Origin: Sphingomonas sp. IC-56
Lineage (GTDB): Bacteria > Pseudomonadota > Alphaproteobacteria > Sphingomonadales > Sphingomonadaceae
DNA length: 64,000 nt
Reading direction: 5' to 3'
Assembly (NCBI RefSeq): GCF_021043375.1
Contig: NZ_JAJNDV010000001.1
Span: 339,156-403,155 of the forward strand
Below the pieces are notes generated by a model. The model searched no databases. It had not been told where the DNA came from and saw only the letters and a program-made list of their open reading frames with translations. The first letter of the stretch is position 1, and every line of letters starts with the position of its first letter. The position numbers and the translations under genes were made by a program. Below are positions 1-8,063 of the stretch, one piece after another.

Positions 1-469
1 TCCCCGGCGCGTCCCGCAGCGCCTGCGCCAGCCCCGGATTGTCGTTCCGGCAGCCATGATAGAAGGATATCCCCTGGCTATCCCCGATCGCCCGCGTCCA
101 CGTCACCTGCGTACTCGGCATATCCGTAGGCGCATGCACGCAATTCGCCTCGCCCGGCGCATAGCGCACCTCTCCGTTCTCAGGCCGATACGCCGCCAGC
201 GCACCCGCGAACGCATCATATTGGGCGCGGCTCAGCGTGAACCGCCGCTCACCCGTAACGGCAGTGAAGCGCTTGCCCTCGAACACCCCGGTCCCGTCCG
301 GCCTCACCGTCACCGCATAGACCGGGCACGCGCCGAAACAGGGCGAAGTCTCCAGCCGGATCGAATCGGCTTCGATCGCCACCGGCGTCCCGCCCGGCCG
401 CGCACCCTCGCCCGCGCACCCTGCCAGCACCAGCGCCGCTGCGCCCATTGCCATCCACTGCCTGCCCAT
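1..469 (-). CDS. DUF6438 domain lipoprotein (partial, runs off left edge)
   Basis: An ATG at 469 reads leftward off the window, so about 156 codons are visible and the C-terminus is missing. The N-terminus is a lipoprotein signal (MGRQWMAMGAAALVLAGC): a short basic start, a hydrophobic core and an LAGC lipobox. The mature part carries the pattern SPCFGACPVYAVTV followed by a DGTGVFEG strand, which is the hallmark of the DUF6438 family. The two Cys of CFGAC may pair. A GGGAG motif lies just upstream of the ATG. It diverges from rph. The molecular function of DUF6438 is unknown. It is probably a periplasmic membrane-anchored protein. Confidence 0.8.
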   Translation of the reverse strand, partial: MGRQWMAMGAAALVLAGCAGEGARPGGTPVAIEADSIRLETSPCFGACPVYAVTVRPDGTGVFEGKRFTAVTGERRFTLSRAQYDAFAGALAAYRPENGEVRYAPGEANCVHAPTDMPSTQVTWTRAIGDSQGISFYHGCRNDNPGLAQALRDAPG

Positions 470-561
470 AACGGCTCCCTTGTCCGGATCACGCGCCGCC
501 ACTGGCGCGTTCCCCCCGCACGGTCTACTTGGCGCGACCAAGTTTGCAGGAGAATGAACCG

Positions 562-1275
562 ATGCGCCCATCCGGCCGCGCCCCCGACGAAATGCGTGCG
601 ATCACGCTCGAACCCAGCTTCACGCGCCATGCCGAAGGGTCGGTGCTGATCGGCTTCGGCGACACCCGCGTGCTGGTCACCGCCAGCATCGAGGAACGCA
701 TTCCGCCTTGGCTGCGCGGCAAGGGCGAAGGCTGGGTCACCGCCGAATATGGCATGCTCCCCCGCGCCACCCACACCCGCGGCGCGCGCGAAGCGGCCAA
801 GGGCAAGCAGTCGGGCCGCACCCAGGAGATCCAGCGCCTGATCGGCCGCTCCTTGCGCGCCGTCACCGACCTCAAGCTGCTCGGCGAGCGCCAGATCACG
901 CTGGATTGCGACGTACTCCAGGCCGATGGCGGCACCCGCACCGCGGCGATCTCGGGCGCCTGGGTCGCGCTGCGCCTCGCCGTCAACAAGCTGATGGCCG
1001 AGGGCAAGCTGACCGCGGACCCGATCACGCAACAGGTCGCCGCCGTCAGCTGCGGCATCTTCCAGGGCAATCCCGTCCTCGACCTCGACTATGACGAGGA
1101 TTCGAACGCCGACGCCGACGCCAACTTCGTCCTGCTCTCCGACGGCAAGATCGCCGAGGCGCAGGCCACCGCCGAGGGCGCGACGTACGACGAGGAAGGC
1201 CTGCTCCGCCTGCTCCGCCTGGCCCGCATCGGCTGCAACCAGATCTTCGCCGCGCAGTTGAAGGCGGTACAATGA
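562..1275 (+). CDS. rph: Ribonuclease PH
   Basis: A phosphorolytic 3'-5' exoribonuclease that trims the 3' ends of tRNA precursors in the cytoplasm. The 237-residue product matches the usual length of about 238. It begins with the typical [12 protein letters not shown] opening and carries [13 protein letters not shown] ([12 protein letters not shown]), [10 protein letters not shown] and [18 protein letters not shown] motifs. Start ATG 562 is preceded by CAGGAGA, whereas an upstream in-frame ATG (529) would add 11 residues not found in the family. Its stop overlaps the start of rdgB by four bases (ATGA), so the two are translationally coupled. This arrangement is common in sphingomonads. Confidence 0.97.
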   Translation: MRPSGRAPDEMRAITLEPSFTRHAEGSVLIGFGDTRVLVTASIEERIPPWLRGKGEGWVTAEYGMLPRATHTRGAREAAKGKQSGRTQEIQRLIGRSLRAVTDLKLLGERQITLDCDVLQADGGTRTAAISGAWVALRLAVNKLMAEGKLTADPITQQVAAVSCGIFQGNPVLDLDYDEDSNADADANFVLLSDGKIAEAQATAEGATYDEEGLLRLLRLARIGCNQIFAAQLKAVQ

Positions 1276-1916
1276 CCGGACCGAACGAAGGGGTGGGCGG
1301 CGACGCCCCCCAGGCCATCCGCAAGCTCCAGCCGGGAAAGCTGGTGATCGCCAGCCACAATCCCGGCAAGGTGCGTGAAATCCGCGCGCTGCTCGGCCCC
1401 TATGGCATCGAGCCGGTCTCCGCGGCCGAGCTCGACCTGCCGGAGCCCGAGGAAACCGGCACCACCTTCGTCGCCAATGCCGAGCTGAAGGCGCTCCAGG
1501 CCGCCGACCTGTCGGGCCTGCCCGCGCTCTCCGACGACAGCGGCTTGTGCGTCGAGGCGCTGAACAATGAACCCGGCATCTTCTCCGCCCGCTGGGGCGG
1601 CGAGGGCAAGGACTTCGGCCTCGCCATGCGAAAGGTCGAGGATCGCCTGGCGGCACTCCCACCCGAAACTAGCCGCGCAGCCCACTTCATCTGCGCCCTC
1701 GCGCTCGCCTGGCCCGATGGCCATGTCGAGTGGTTCGAAGGCCGCGTCGACGGCACGCTCGTCTGGCCCCCGCGTGGGGACAAGGGCTTCGGCTACGACC
1801 CGATGTTCGTCGCCAACGGCAAGGACGAAACCTTCGGCGAAATGGACCCGGAGACCAAGCACGCCATGAGCCACCGCGCCGACGCGTTCCGCCAACTCGT
1901 CGCCGCGGTATTCTGA
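1272..1916 (+). CDS. rdgB: RdgB/HAM1 non-canonical purine NTP pyrophosphatase
   Basis: Hydrolyses dITP, XTP and related deaminated purine triphosphates to the monophosphate, cleaning the nucleotide pool. Family motifs are visible in order: [12 protein letters not shown] (phosphate-binding SHNxGK), [12 protein letters not shown] (metal-binding Asp pair), [14 protein letters not shown] and a C-terminal SHRADAF. Its 214 residues are slightly longer than typical because of an N-terminal Gly/Pro-rich tail of about 20 residues before the first strand. It is coupled to rph by a 4-base overlap. It converges on the threonine aldolase gene, with a GC hairpin between them. Confidence 0.95.
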   Translation: MTGPNEGVGGDAPQAIRKLQPGKLVIASHNPGKVREIRALLGPYGIEPVSAAELDLPEPEETGTTFVANAELKALQAADLSGLPALSDDSGLCVEALNNEPGIFSARWGGEGKDFGLAMRKVEDRLAALPPETSRAAHFICALALAWPDGHVEWFEGRVDGTLVWPPRGDKGFGYDPMFVANGKDETFGEMDPETKHAMSHRADAFRQLVAAVF

Positions 1917-1947
1917 GCCAAGCCAGGCGATCAATATACTCCCTTTG

Positions 1948-1973
1948 TCATCCCGGCCTTGAGCCGGGTGACG
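1948..1973. terminator. Hairpin between convergent rdgB and ltaE
   Basis: A near-perfect inverted repeat (GTCATCCCGGC / GCCGGGTGAC with a short loop) sits between the two convergent stop codons. It can serve as a terminator for both genes, although there is no clear T-tract. It resembles the short dispersed GC palindromes common in sphingomonads. Confidence 0.5.
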
Positions 1974-1982
1974 GAAGGAAAC

Positions 1983-3035
1983 TCAAGCCCCCACCAACTC
2001 CGCCAGCGCCGCCTCCCGCACATCACGAGCCAAGGCGTCCACCCGCGCCACATCCGCGTCCCAAGCGAACATGAACCGCGCGCCCCCGCCGATGAAGGTG
2101 TAGAATCGCCACCCCCGCGCCCGCAGCGCCTCCAGCACCGGCTCAGGCGCGCGCAGGAACACCGCATTGGCCTCCACCGGGAACATCAGTTCGATCCCCG
2201 GCAGCCCGGCCACCGCCTTCGCGACCCGCTGTGCGCAGTCATTACCATGCTCGGCATTGCGCAGCCACGCGCCGCTCTCGAGCAGCCCGACCCAGGGCGC
2301 CGACAGGAATCGCATCTTGGACGCCAGCTGCCCGGCCTGCTTGCAGCGATAATCGAAATCTTCGGCCAGCGCGGCGTCGAAGAACAGCACCGCCTCGCCC
2401 ACCGCCATGCCGTTCTTGGTGCCGCCGAAACACAGCACGTCGACCCCGGCCTTCCAGGTGATTTCGGCCGGCGAACAACCCAAGGTCGCGCAGGCATGCG
2501 CGAACCGTGCGCCATCCATGTGCAGCCGCAGCCCCAGTTCGCGGCACGTCGCCGACAGCGCGCGCACCTCGGCGACGCTGTAGACCTGCCCGGTCTCGGT
2601 AGGTTGGGTGATCGTCACTACCCGCGGCTTGGGAAAATGGATGTCCGACCGGCTCGTCGCCAGTCCGCGCACCGCCTCGGGCGTCAGCTTGCCGCCGGCG
2701 GTCTGCGCCACCAGCAGCTTGGACCCGTTGGAAAAGAACTCGGGCGCGCCGCACTCGTCGGTCTCGACATGCGCCGAGGAGGAACAGATCACGCTGTGAT
2801 AGGACTGCCCCAGCGACGCCAGCGCCAGCGAGTTGGCAGCAGTCCCGTTGAACGCGAAGAACACCTCGCACCGCGTCTCGAACAGCGTCCGGAATGCGTC
2901 CGACGCCCGCTGCGTCCACCCATCCTCGCCATAAGCCGTCGCCGAACCCGCATTCGCCTGCGCCATCGCATCCCACGCTTCGGGGCAGATCCCGGCATAA
3001 TTGTCGCTGGCGAATTGTTGAGCTTGATCGGTCAC
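1983..3035 (-). CDS. ltaE: Low-specificity L-threonine aldolase (beta-eliminating lyase family)
   Basis: A PLP enzyme, fold type I, that cleaves threonine or allo-threonine to glycine and acetaldehyde. Visible features are an N-terminal FASDNYAGICPEA substrate region, AFNGTAANSLAL (cofactor phosphate region), HMDGARFAHA with the PLP-ring Asp, and CFGGTKNGM with the Schiff-base Lys. There are two in-frame GTG codons. The inner one at 3035 is preceded by GAGG at 8-base spacing, while the outer one at 3041 is only two bases from that motif, so 3035 is preferred (350 aa). It converges with rdgB. No operon partner is apparent. Confidence 0.93.
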   Translation of the reverse strand: MTDQAQQFASDNYAGICPEAWDAMAQANAGSATAYGEDGWTQRASDAFRTLFETRCEVFFAFNGTAANSLALASLGQSYHSVICSSSAHVETDECGAPEFFSNGSKLLVAQTAGGKLTPEAVRGLATSRSDIHFPKPRVVTITQPTETGQVYSVAEVRALSATCRELGLRLHMDGARFAHACATLGCSPAEITWKAGVDVLCFGGTKNGMAVGEAVLFFDAALAEDFDYRCKQAGQLASKMRFLSAPWVGLLESGAWLRNAEHGNDCAQRVAKAVAGLPGIELMFPVEANAVFLRAPEPVLEALRARGWRFYTFIGGGARFMFAWDADVARVDALARDVREAALAELVGA

Positions 3036-3138
3036 GCGCACTGCCTCTTCACTGGTTCAGGCACCAGGAGACGGAACGACGCGTGGCTTGGAACCCGATG
3101 GTTGCCGGTCCGGCCACATCCCCCCGCTTGTCAGCAGA

Positions 3139-3170
3139 GGCACCACCTTGCTCGGGAGCAGGTTGGTGCC
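3139..3170. other. Long imperfect palindrome downstream of tRNA-Tyr
   Basis: Two 15-base arms with two mismatches (GGCACCACCTTGCTC / GAGCAGGTTGGTGCC) flank a 2-base loop. It lies in the 250-base non-coding stretch between ltaE and tRNA-Tyr. For the minus-strand tRNA transcript it would form a strong hairpin, perhaps a terminator or processing signal. No run of T follows, so its role is open. Confidence 0.4.
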
Positions 3171-3290
3171 AGGCGTCGGCCCGACTCTTGATGCGCAGCC
3201 CCGATAACGCGACGCGGCCGGCCACGCAACCCGCTGCACCGCAGCATCAGCAACCTGGAGGAAGGAGATTTCCGCTCGACGCGGCGGTGG

Positions 3291-3374
3291 TGGACAGGGC
3301 TGGATTCGAACCAGCGTACGGGAAACCCGGGCAGATTTACAGTCTGCTGCCTTTAACCACTCGGCCACCTGTCC
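3291..3374 (-). tRNA. tRNA-Tyr (GTA)
   Basis: On the minus strand the sequence starts GGACAGG and ends CCTGTCC plus discriminator A, giving a perfect 7-bp acceptor stem. The anticodon loop CTGTAAA reads GTA. A long class II variable arm (CCCGGGTTTCCCG region) and a normal T arm (GGTTCGAATCC) are present. CCA is encoded directly after the discriminator (3288-3290). The class II arm together with GTA makes this tRNA-Tyr. Confidence 0.96.
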
Positions 3375-3497
3375 AAACAGGCGCCGCGTCGAGCGAGGGG
3401 GCCCAATGCCGAAGCGAACCGCCCCTGTCAACGCCTTGCGTCATGCTTCCTTGCCGCATAGCGTCGCGGGCATCCTTTTCTCCGTCCAAGGCCATCA

Positions 3498-5111
3498 ATG
3501 CGCAAAGCACTCGCTCTCGCCGCCGTCGCCCTTATCGCCACGCCGCTTGCCGCCCAGCAGGTCGACCGGGCCGAAATCGCCCGCATCATCGATGAAGGCA
3601 TGAACCGCTCGGAAGTCATGGTGACGTCCCAGCACATGACCGACCGCATCGGATCGCGCCTCACCAACTCGCCGGGCATGCGCGCCGCCGAGGACTATAC
3701 CCTGTCGCGGTTCCGCGCCTGGGGCCTGAAGAACGCGCACAAGGAAGGGTTCGAGTTCGGCCGCGGCTGGTGGGCCGAGCGCCAGAGCGCGCGCATGATC
3801 AGCCCGCGCCCGATCGATCTTACCGGCATGGCGATCACCTGGACCCCGGGCACGCCCGGCAAGATCAGCGCGCCGATCGTGGTCGCCCCAATGAGCGATG
3901 AGGATCATTTCGCACGCTACCGCGGCCAGCTCGCCGGCAAGATCGTGCTGGTGACTTTGCCCAATGACGGCTCCGAGCCGGGCGAAGCGCCCTTCCGGCG
4001 GCTGAGCGGCGACGATCTCGCCAAGCTCGACGTGTATCAGCAGCCCAATTACGATCCGGAAGCCGCCGACCGCCGCCTCAAGCGCCTCGATTATTCCAAA
4101 AAGCTCGACAGCTTCCTCAAGGCCGAGGGCGCCGTGGCCTATGTCACCATGAGCCCGCGCGACGGAAAGCTGCTGCATGGCAGCGGCTATCTGTTCGGCG
4201 TGGGTGAGACTCAGCAGGTCCCCGGCTTCGAATTCGCCGCTGAGGATTACCGCCGCCTCGCCCGCCTCGCCAAGAGCGGCCCCGCCCCGGTGGTCGAACT
4301 CGAAAGCGTCGTTCATTTCGAGGATGCCGATACCAAAGCGTACAACATCATCGCCGACATCCCCGGCACCGATCCCAGCGGCGCCTATGTCATGGCCGGC
4401 GCGCATCTCGACAGCTGGACGGCCGGCGACGGCGCGGTCGACAATGTCGCGGGCAGCGCAATGGTAATGGAGGCTGCACGCATCCTCCAGAGCATGGGCG
4501 TGAAGCCGCGCCGCACGATCCGCTTCGCGCTCTGGTCGGGCGAGGAGCAGGGCCTGCTCGGCTCGATGGCCTATGTCGAACAGCATATCGCCACGCGTCA
4601 GCCAAAGCCGGGCGCACCGACCACCGGCCTCGCCCGCTTCTATGGCTGGGCCGATCGCTGGCCAATCGTCCCCAAGCCTGGCCACGCCAAGCTGGCCGCC
4701 TACTTCAATCTCGACAATGGCTCGGGCAAGATCCGCGGCATCTATTCGGAGAACAATGTCGCGGCCGTGCCGACGCTGCGCGACTGGCTGGCGCCTTTCG
4801 CCTCGATGGGCGCGACCACCGTGGCGATGCGCAACACCGGCGGCACCGACCACATGTTCTTCTCCGGCGTCGGCATCCCGGCCTTCCAGTTCATCCAGGA
4901 CCCGCTGGATTATGGCAGCCGCCTGCACCACACCAGCGCCGACACGTTCGACCATCTGAAGCCTGCCGACATGCGTCAGGCCTCGGTGATCCTGGCCGCG
5001 TTCCTGCTCCAGGCCGCCAATGCCGAAAAGCCGCTGGCGCGCGTTCCCTTCCCCAGCCAACCGGGCGTTACCAACCCGTTCGCTTACCCCGATCCGGATG
5101 ATCTCGACTGA
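3498..5111 (+). CDS. Secreted M28/M20-like zinc aminopeptidase
   Basis: A predicted exported metallopeptidase of 537 aa. The first 20 residues (MRKALALAAVALIATPLAAQ) are a Sec signal ending in an AxA-type site. The middle region (about residues 130-270) resembles a protease-associated insert. The catalytic M28 domain then shows GAHLDSW near residue 302 (Zn His plus Asp), GAVDNVAG (bridging Asp), SGEEQGLLG (catalytic and Zn Glu), GGTDHMFF and LHHTSADT (last Zn His). Its TGA overlaps the ATG of rlmB by one base. It probably feeds on extracellular or periplasmic peptides. The substrate cannot be told from sequence. Confidence 0.9.
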   Translation: MRKALALAAVALIATPLAAQQVDRAEIARIIDEGMNRSEVMVTSQHMTDRIGSRLTNSPGMRAAEDYTLSRFRAWGLKNAHKEGFEFGRGWWAERQSARMISPRPIDLTGMAITWTPGTPGKISAPIVVAPMSDEDHFARYRGQLAGKIVLVTLPNDGSEPGEAPFRRLSGDDLAKLDVYQQPNYDPEAADRRLKRLDYSKKLDSFLKAEGAVAYVTMSPRDGKLLHGSGYLFGVGETQQVPGFEFAAEDYRRLARLAKSGPAPVVELESVVHFEDADTKAYNIIADIPGTDPSGAYVMAGAHLDSWTAGDGAVDNVAGSAMVMEAARILQSMGVKPRRTIRFALWSGEEQGLLGSMAYVEQHIATRQPKPGAPTTGLARFYGWADRWPIVPKPGHAKLAAYFNLDNGSGKIRGIYSENNVAAVPTLRDWLAPFASMGATTVAMRNTGGTDHMFFSGVGIPAFQFIQDPLDYGSRLHHTSADTFDHLKPADMRQASVILAAFLLQAANAEKPLARVPFPSQPGVTNPFAYPDPDDLD

Positions 5112-5860
5112 TGGCACGCAAAGGACACCGCCCGAGCAAGGCCGCCCCGTCACGCCCGCGTTTCTACGGGCGTCACGCGGTCTATGCCGCGCTCGACAAT
5201 CCCGAACGCAAGGTGCGAAAGCTCTGGGGCACGCACGAGGCGCTGGGCGAGATCGTGCTGCCGCCCGAAATCCCGGTCACCTATGCCGATGCCGCCGATC
5301 TTGGCAGGCTGGTGCCCAACGATGCCCCGCATCAGGGGCTCGTCGCCGAAGTCGATCCGCTGGAGGAGATCTGGCTGGGCGACCTGCTGGAACAGGGCAA
5401 GGACGACAACCGTCCGCTGATCGTGCTCGATCAGGTCACCGATCCGCACAATGTCGGCGCGATCCTGCGTTCGGCCGCGGCGTTCGACGCGCTCGGCATC
5501 ATCACCCAGGACCGGCATGCGCCGCCTGAATCGGGCTCGCTCGCGCGTTCGGCCTCGGGCACGCTGGAAACCGTGCCCTGGGTGCGCGTGGTCAACTTGG
5601 CCCGCGCGCTCGATGAAATCAGCGAGGCCGGCTATTGGCGCATCGGCCTGACCGGCCATGCCGATGGCACGCTCGCGCAAGTGATCGGCAACGCGGCCAA
5701 GATCGCGCTGGTGTTAGGGGCCGAGGGTGAAGGCATGCGCCAGAACACCGAGGCGCATTGCGACCAGCTCGCAAAGCTGCCGATCTCGTCCAAGGTCGAA
5801 AGCCTGAACGTCTCCAACGCCGCCGCGGTCGCCCTCTACGCCGTCACCGCGCGAGGGTAA
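5111..5860 (+). CDS. rlmB: 23S rRNA Gm2251 2'-O-methyltransferase, TrmH/SpoU family
   Basis: An SPOUT-class SAM-dependent methyltransferase of 249 aa. It has an N-terminal substrate-binding domain (RFYGRHAVYAAL) and a C-terminal knotted domain with all three SpoU motifs: LDQVTDPHNVGAILRSAAAF (motif 1), VLGAEGEGM (motif 2) and LPISSKVESLNVSNAAAV (motif 3, knot and SAM pocket). This matches RlmB, which modifies the peptidyl-transferase P-loop of 23S rRNA. Other TrmH-family targets cannot be fully excluded. Its start overlaps the M28 peptidase stop, suggesting cotranscription without an obvious functional link. It converges on the ferredoxin gene. Confidence 0.92.
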   Translation: MARKGHRPSKAAPSRPRFYGRHAVYAALDNPERKVRKLWGTHEALGEIVLPPEIPVTYADAADLGRLVPNDAPHQGLVAEVDPLEEIWLGDLLEQGKDDNRPLIVLDQVTDPHNVGAILRSAAAFDALGIITQDRHAPPESGSLARSASGTLETVPWVRVVNLARALDEISEAGYWRIGLTGHADGTLAQVIGNAAKIALVLGAEGEGMRQNTEAHCDQLAKLPISSKVESLNVSNAAAVALYAVTARG

Positions 5861-5874
5861 CTAAAAGCACTAAC

Positions 5875-5901
5875 AGTTCCCCGGCGCAGGCCGGGGCCCA
5901 G
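5875..5901. repeat. Dispersed GC palindrome, single copy
   Basis: Core CCCCGGCGCAGGCCGGGG flanked by AGTT and CCCAG. The same unit occurs at 24623-24649 and 52673-52699, where it is paired with an inverted partner. Here it stands alone between convergent rlmB and fdx and may terminate both. Confidence 0.65.
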
Positions 5902-5953
5902 TTTCGCGATGTTCGCGGCGGCGTGATGCCGCCGCGGCCATCAAACCCGCGGA

Positions 5954-6271
5954 TCAATCCTCTTCGGCGATCCGCACGCGCAGCCCGTCCAGCGCATCGC
6001 CGAACGGGATCTGGCACGACAGCCGGGAATATTCGTCCCGCGTCAGTGCGCTATCCAGCAGGTCGTTCTCGTCCTCGCTGATCGGCGGCAGTTTGGCCTC
6101 AAATTCCGGGTCGACATGGACGTGGCAAGTGGCGCAGCTGCAGCAGCCGCCACAAATCGCCAGCAACTCGTCAAAGCCATTGTCGCGAATCACTTCCATC
6201 ACGCTGAGGCCCGCATCGCCCGTGACCGTGCGTTCTTCCCCATTCCTGGTCACGACGGTAAGCTTCGGCAT
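5954..6271 (-). CDS. 2Fe-2S ferredoxin (adrenodoxin/putidaredoxin type)
   Basis: A small (105 aa) soluble electron carrier. The cluster ligands follow the vertebrate/bacterial P450-type spacing: [12 protein letters not shown] supplies three Cys and SCQIPF the fourth. A C-terminal region rich in acidic residues matches the partner-binding surface of this class. Start ATG 6271 has AGGAG at good spacing. A P450 is encoded 2 kb away (8064-9305), but this ferredoxin stands alone between convergent rlmB and a divergent glycosylase gene. It could equally serve Fe-S assembly or another oxygenase. Confidence 0.93.
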   Translation of the reverse strand: MPKLTVVTRNGEERTVTGDAGLSVMEVIRDNGFDELLAICGGCCSCATCHVHVDPEFEAKLPPISEDENDLLDSALTRDEYSRLSCQIPFGDALDGLRVRIAEED

Positions 6272-6334
6272 GGCAATCTCCTTTGTCGGCCGCGTCCATG
6301 CCGCCGAACCACGCGCACTGCAAGGATCGCTCGG

Positions 6335-6958
6335 ATGGGTTTGAGTGCCGAACAGCTGAAGGCGTCGATCGATGCATTGGCGCAGATCGAGCCCGGCTTC
6401 GCCGCCGCGCTCAAGCGCGCCGGCTACCCCGCCCCGCGCATCCGTGATCGCGGCTACGAAACCCTGTTGCGCACCATCGTCGGCCAGCAGGTCAGCGTCG
6501 CCGCCGCAGCCTCGATCTGGAACAAGCTTGCCGCCGCTCTAGGCGACCTCACCGATCCCGCCACCGTCGCAAACGCTTCGGACGAAACCCTGCGCGCCGC
6601 GGGCCTCTCGCGGCAAAAGGCCAGCTACGCCCGCAGCCTGGCCGAGGAAGTCACCACCGGCCGTCTCGACCTCCACAACCTGCCCGAAGACGATGAAGAA
6701 GCCATCGCCGCGCTCACCCACATCAAGGGCATCGGCCGCTGGTCGGCGGAAATCTACCTGCTCTTCGCCGAGGGACGCCCGGACGTCTGGCCGGCCGGCG
6801 ACCTCGCCGTCCAAATCGAGATCGCCCGCATCCTCGGCTATCCCGAGCGCCCCTCGGAAAAGCTCCTGCGCAGCTGGGCCGAACCCTGGCGCCCCCATCG
6901 CGGCGCCGCGGCGATCTTCGCCTGGCACCATTACAAGACCGACATGGACGTGATCTAG
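6335..6958 (+). CDS. DNA-3-methyladenine glycosylase, AlkA-like HhH-GPD
   Basis: A base-excision repair enzyme that removes alkylated purines. Its 207 residues comprise only the HhH-GPD core and lack the N-terminal domain of E. coli AlkA. Seen are [13 protein letters not shown], the helix-hairpin-helix [17 protein letters not shown] and, after WPAGDLAV, the catalytic Asp. ATG 6335 fits the conserved start [12 protein letters not shown] longer in-frame reading upstream overlaps the divergent ferredoxin and is not supported. Its TAG overlaps the TAG of the convergent ROK gene by two bases. Confidence 0.92.
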   Translation: MGLSAEQLKASIDALAQIEPGFAAALKRAGYPAPRIRDRGYETLLRTIVGQQVSVAAAASIWNKLAAALGDLTDPATVANASDETLRAAGLSRQKASYARSLAEEVTTGRLDLHNLPEDDEEAIAALTHIKGIGRWSAEIYLLFAEGRPDVWPAGDLAVQIEIARILGYPERPSEKLLRSWAEPWRPHRGAAAIFAWHHYKTDMDVI

Positions 6959-7848
6959 GCGCCCAGCGCCTCCAGCCCCATCGCGATCGCGCCCAGCGGC
7001 CCGGCCATCGTCCCCAGCCCCGGCGCGCCCAGCCGCCGGTCGAGCTCGCCGGCATAGCTCGCGATCGAGCCATAGCCGCCCAGGCTCTCGGCAAGCCGCG
7101 TTCGCAGCCGCTCAAACAGGTGCTCGCGCGCCGCGATTACCCCGCCGCCGATCGCGATCCGCTCAGGCGCATAGCCCATCACCAGATTGTGGAGCAGCCC
7201 GGTCAGGTCGTGCACGAACAGATCCCATTGCGGCCCGTCCTGCGGCAATTCCTGCCCGGGACAGCCGAACCGCTCGGCCAGCGCCGGCCCCGAAATCAGC
7301 CCCTCGACGCAATCGCCATGGAAGCGGCACCAGCCCGCAAAGCTGTCGCCCGCCGCGCGCGGCACGCGCATATGCCCGGCCTCGGCATGGGTCACCCCCT
7401 GCACCGGCTTGCCGTCCACCACCAGCCCGACGCCCACGCCGGTGCCGATGGTGATATAGGCGTGGGTATGCAGCCCCTGCGACGCGCCCCAGCGCGCTTC
7501 GGCGATCGCCGCGCCGTTCACATCGGTCTGGATCGCCAGCGGCTTGGCGTAACGCGCGCGCAGCCGCTGCACCAGGTCGGTGCCCGTCCAGCCCGGCTTG
7601 GTCGTCGCGGTGATCGATCCGAAATCGAGCGCCGCCGGATCCAGCTGCACCGGCCCGAAGCTGCCAATCCCGATCGCGTCGAACTGCCAGCCGTCCAGCA
7701 CCGCCTCGATCGCCGCCAGCGTCGTCGCGGGGTCCGATCCGGTCGGGATCGTGCGGGTTTTGCGAACATCCTCGGGCCCGGTGGCCAGAAGCGCGATGCA
7801 TTTGGTGCCACCCAGTTCCAGGCCGGCGATCAGCGGAGCAGTCGTCAT
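6955..7848 (-). CDS. ROK family sugar kinase, fructokinase type
   Basis: A 297-aa ROK protein. The N-terminal phosphate loop is GLELGGTKC. The catalytic region is QTDVNGAA, the second nucleotide motif TIGTGVGVGLV. The ROK signature includes a metal-binding motif CRFHGDCVEG with nearby His in HAEAGH. The CxxHGDCxEG form is typical of bacterial fructokinases rather than GlcNAc kinases or NagC repressors, and there is no HTH domain. It phosphorylates a free hexose in the cytoplasm, probably fructose. It converges on the glycosylase gene and has no sugar-transport neighbour here. Confidence 0.88.
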   Translation of the reverse strand: MTTAPLIAGLELGGTKCIALLATGPEDVRKTRTIPTGSDPATTLAAIEAVLDGWQFDAIGIGSFGPVQLDPAALDFGSITATTKPGWTGTDLVQRLRARYAKPLAIQTDVNGAAIAEARWGASQGLHTHAYITIGTGVGVGLVVDGKPVQGVTHAEAGHMRVPRAAGDSFAGWCRFHGDCVEGLISGPALAERFGCPGQELPQDGPQWDLFVHDLTGLLHNLVMGYAPERIAIGGGVIAAREHLFERLRTRLAESLGGYGSIASYAGELDRRLGAPGLGTMAGPLGAIAMGLEALGA

Positions 7849-7928
7849 GGCGCCCGGCTAGCCCAAGCTTCCGCCAAACGCCACTGGTTGCGCTACCGTA
7901 GCTTCGAAGGAGCACGCACCGGCTTCAA

Positions 7929-8055
7929 GATCCTCCCCCGGAGGGGGAGGTGGCACGCGCAGCGTGACGGTGGGGTATTCTCCTCATGAGACATTGCTCG
8001 CGGCTAGTACCCCTCCACCAGCTGCGCTGGTCCCCCTCCCCCTCCGGGGGAGGAT
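7929..8055. repeat. Inverted-repeat element between ROK kinase and P450
   Basis: Identical 22-base outer units built on CCTCCCCCGGAGGGGGAGG occur at 7929-7950 and, inverted, at 8034-8055. The roughly 80 bases between them contain TGGCACGCGCAGCGTGACGG. Each outer unit is itself a palindrome. The element fills most of the 215-base gap between two minus-strand genes and resembles dispersed intergenic repeats of alphaproteobacteria. Confidence 0.7.
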
Positions 8056-8063
8056 CAAGACCC

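Noticed and set aside
3057..3290. A second tRNA or small gene next to tRNA-Tyr
   Set aside because: No second cloverleaf could be drawn, and the open frames there have no ribosome site or protein-like content.
6955..7848. ROK protein as a NagC-like repressor or GlcNAc kinase of the glycan locus
   Set aside because: There is no HTH domain, the CxxHGDCxEG motif is of fructokinase type, and the glycan locus is almost 40 kb away.
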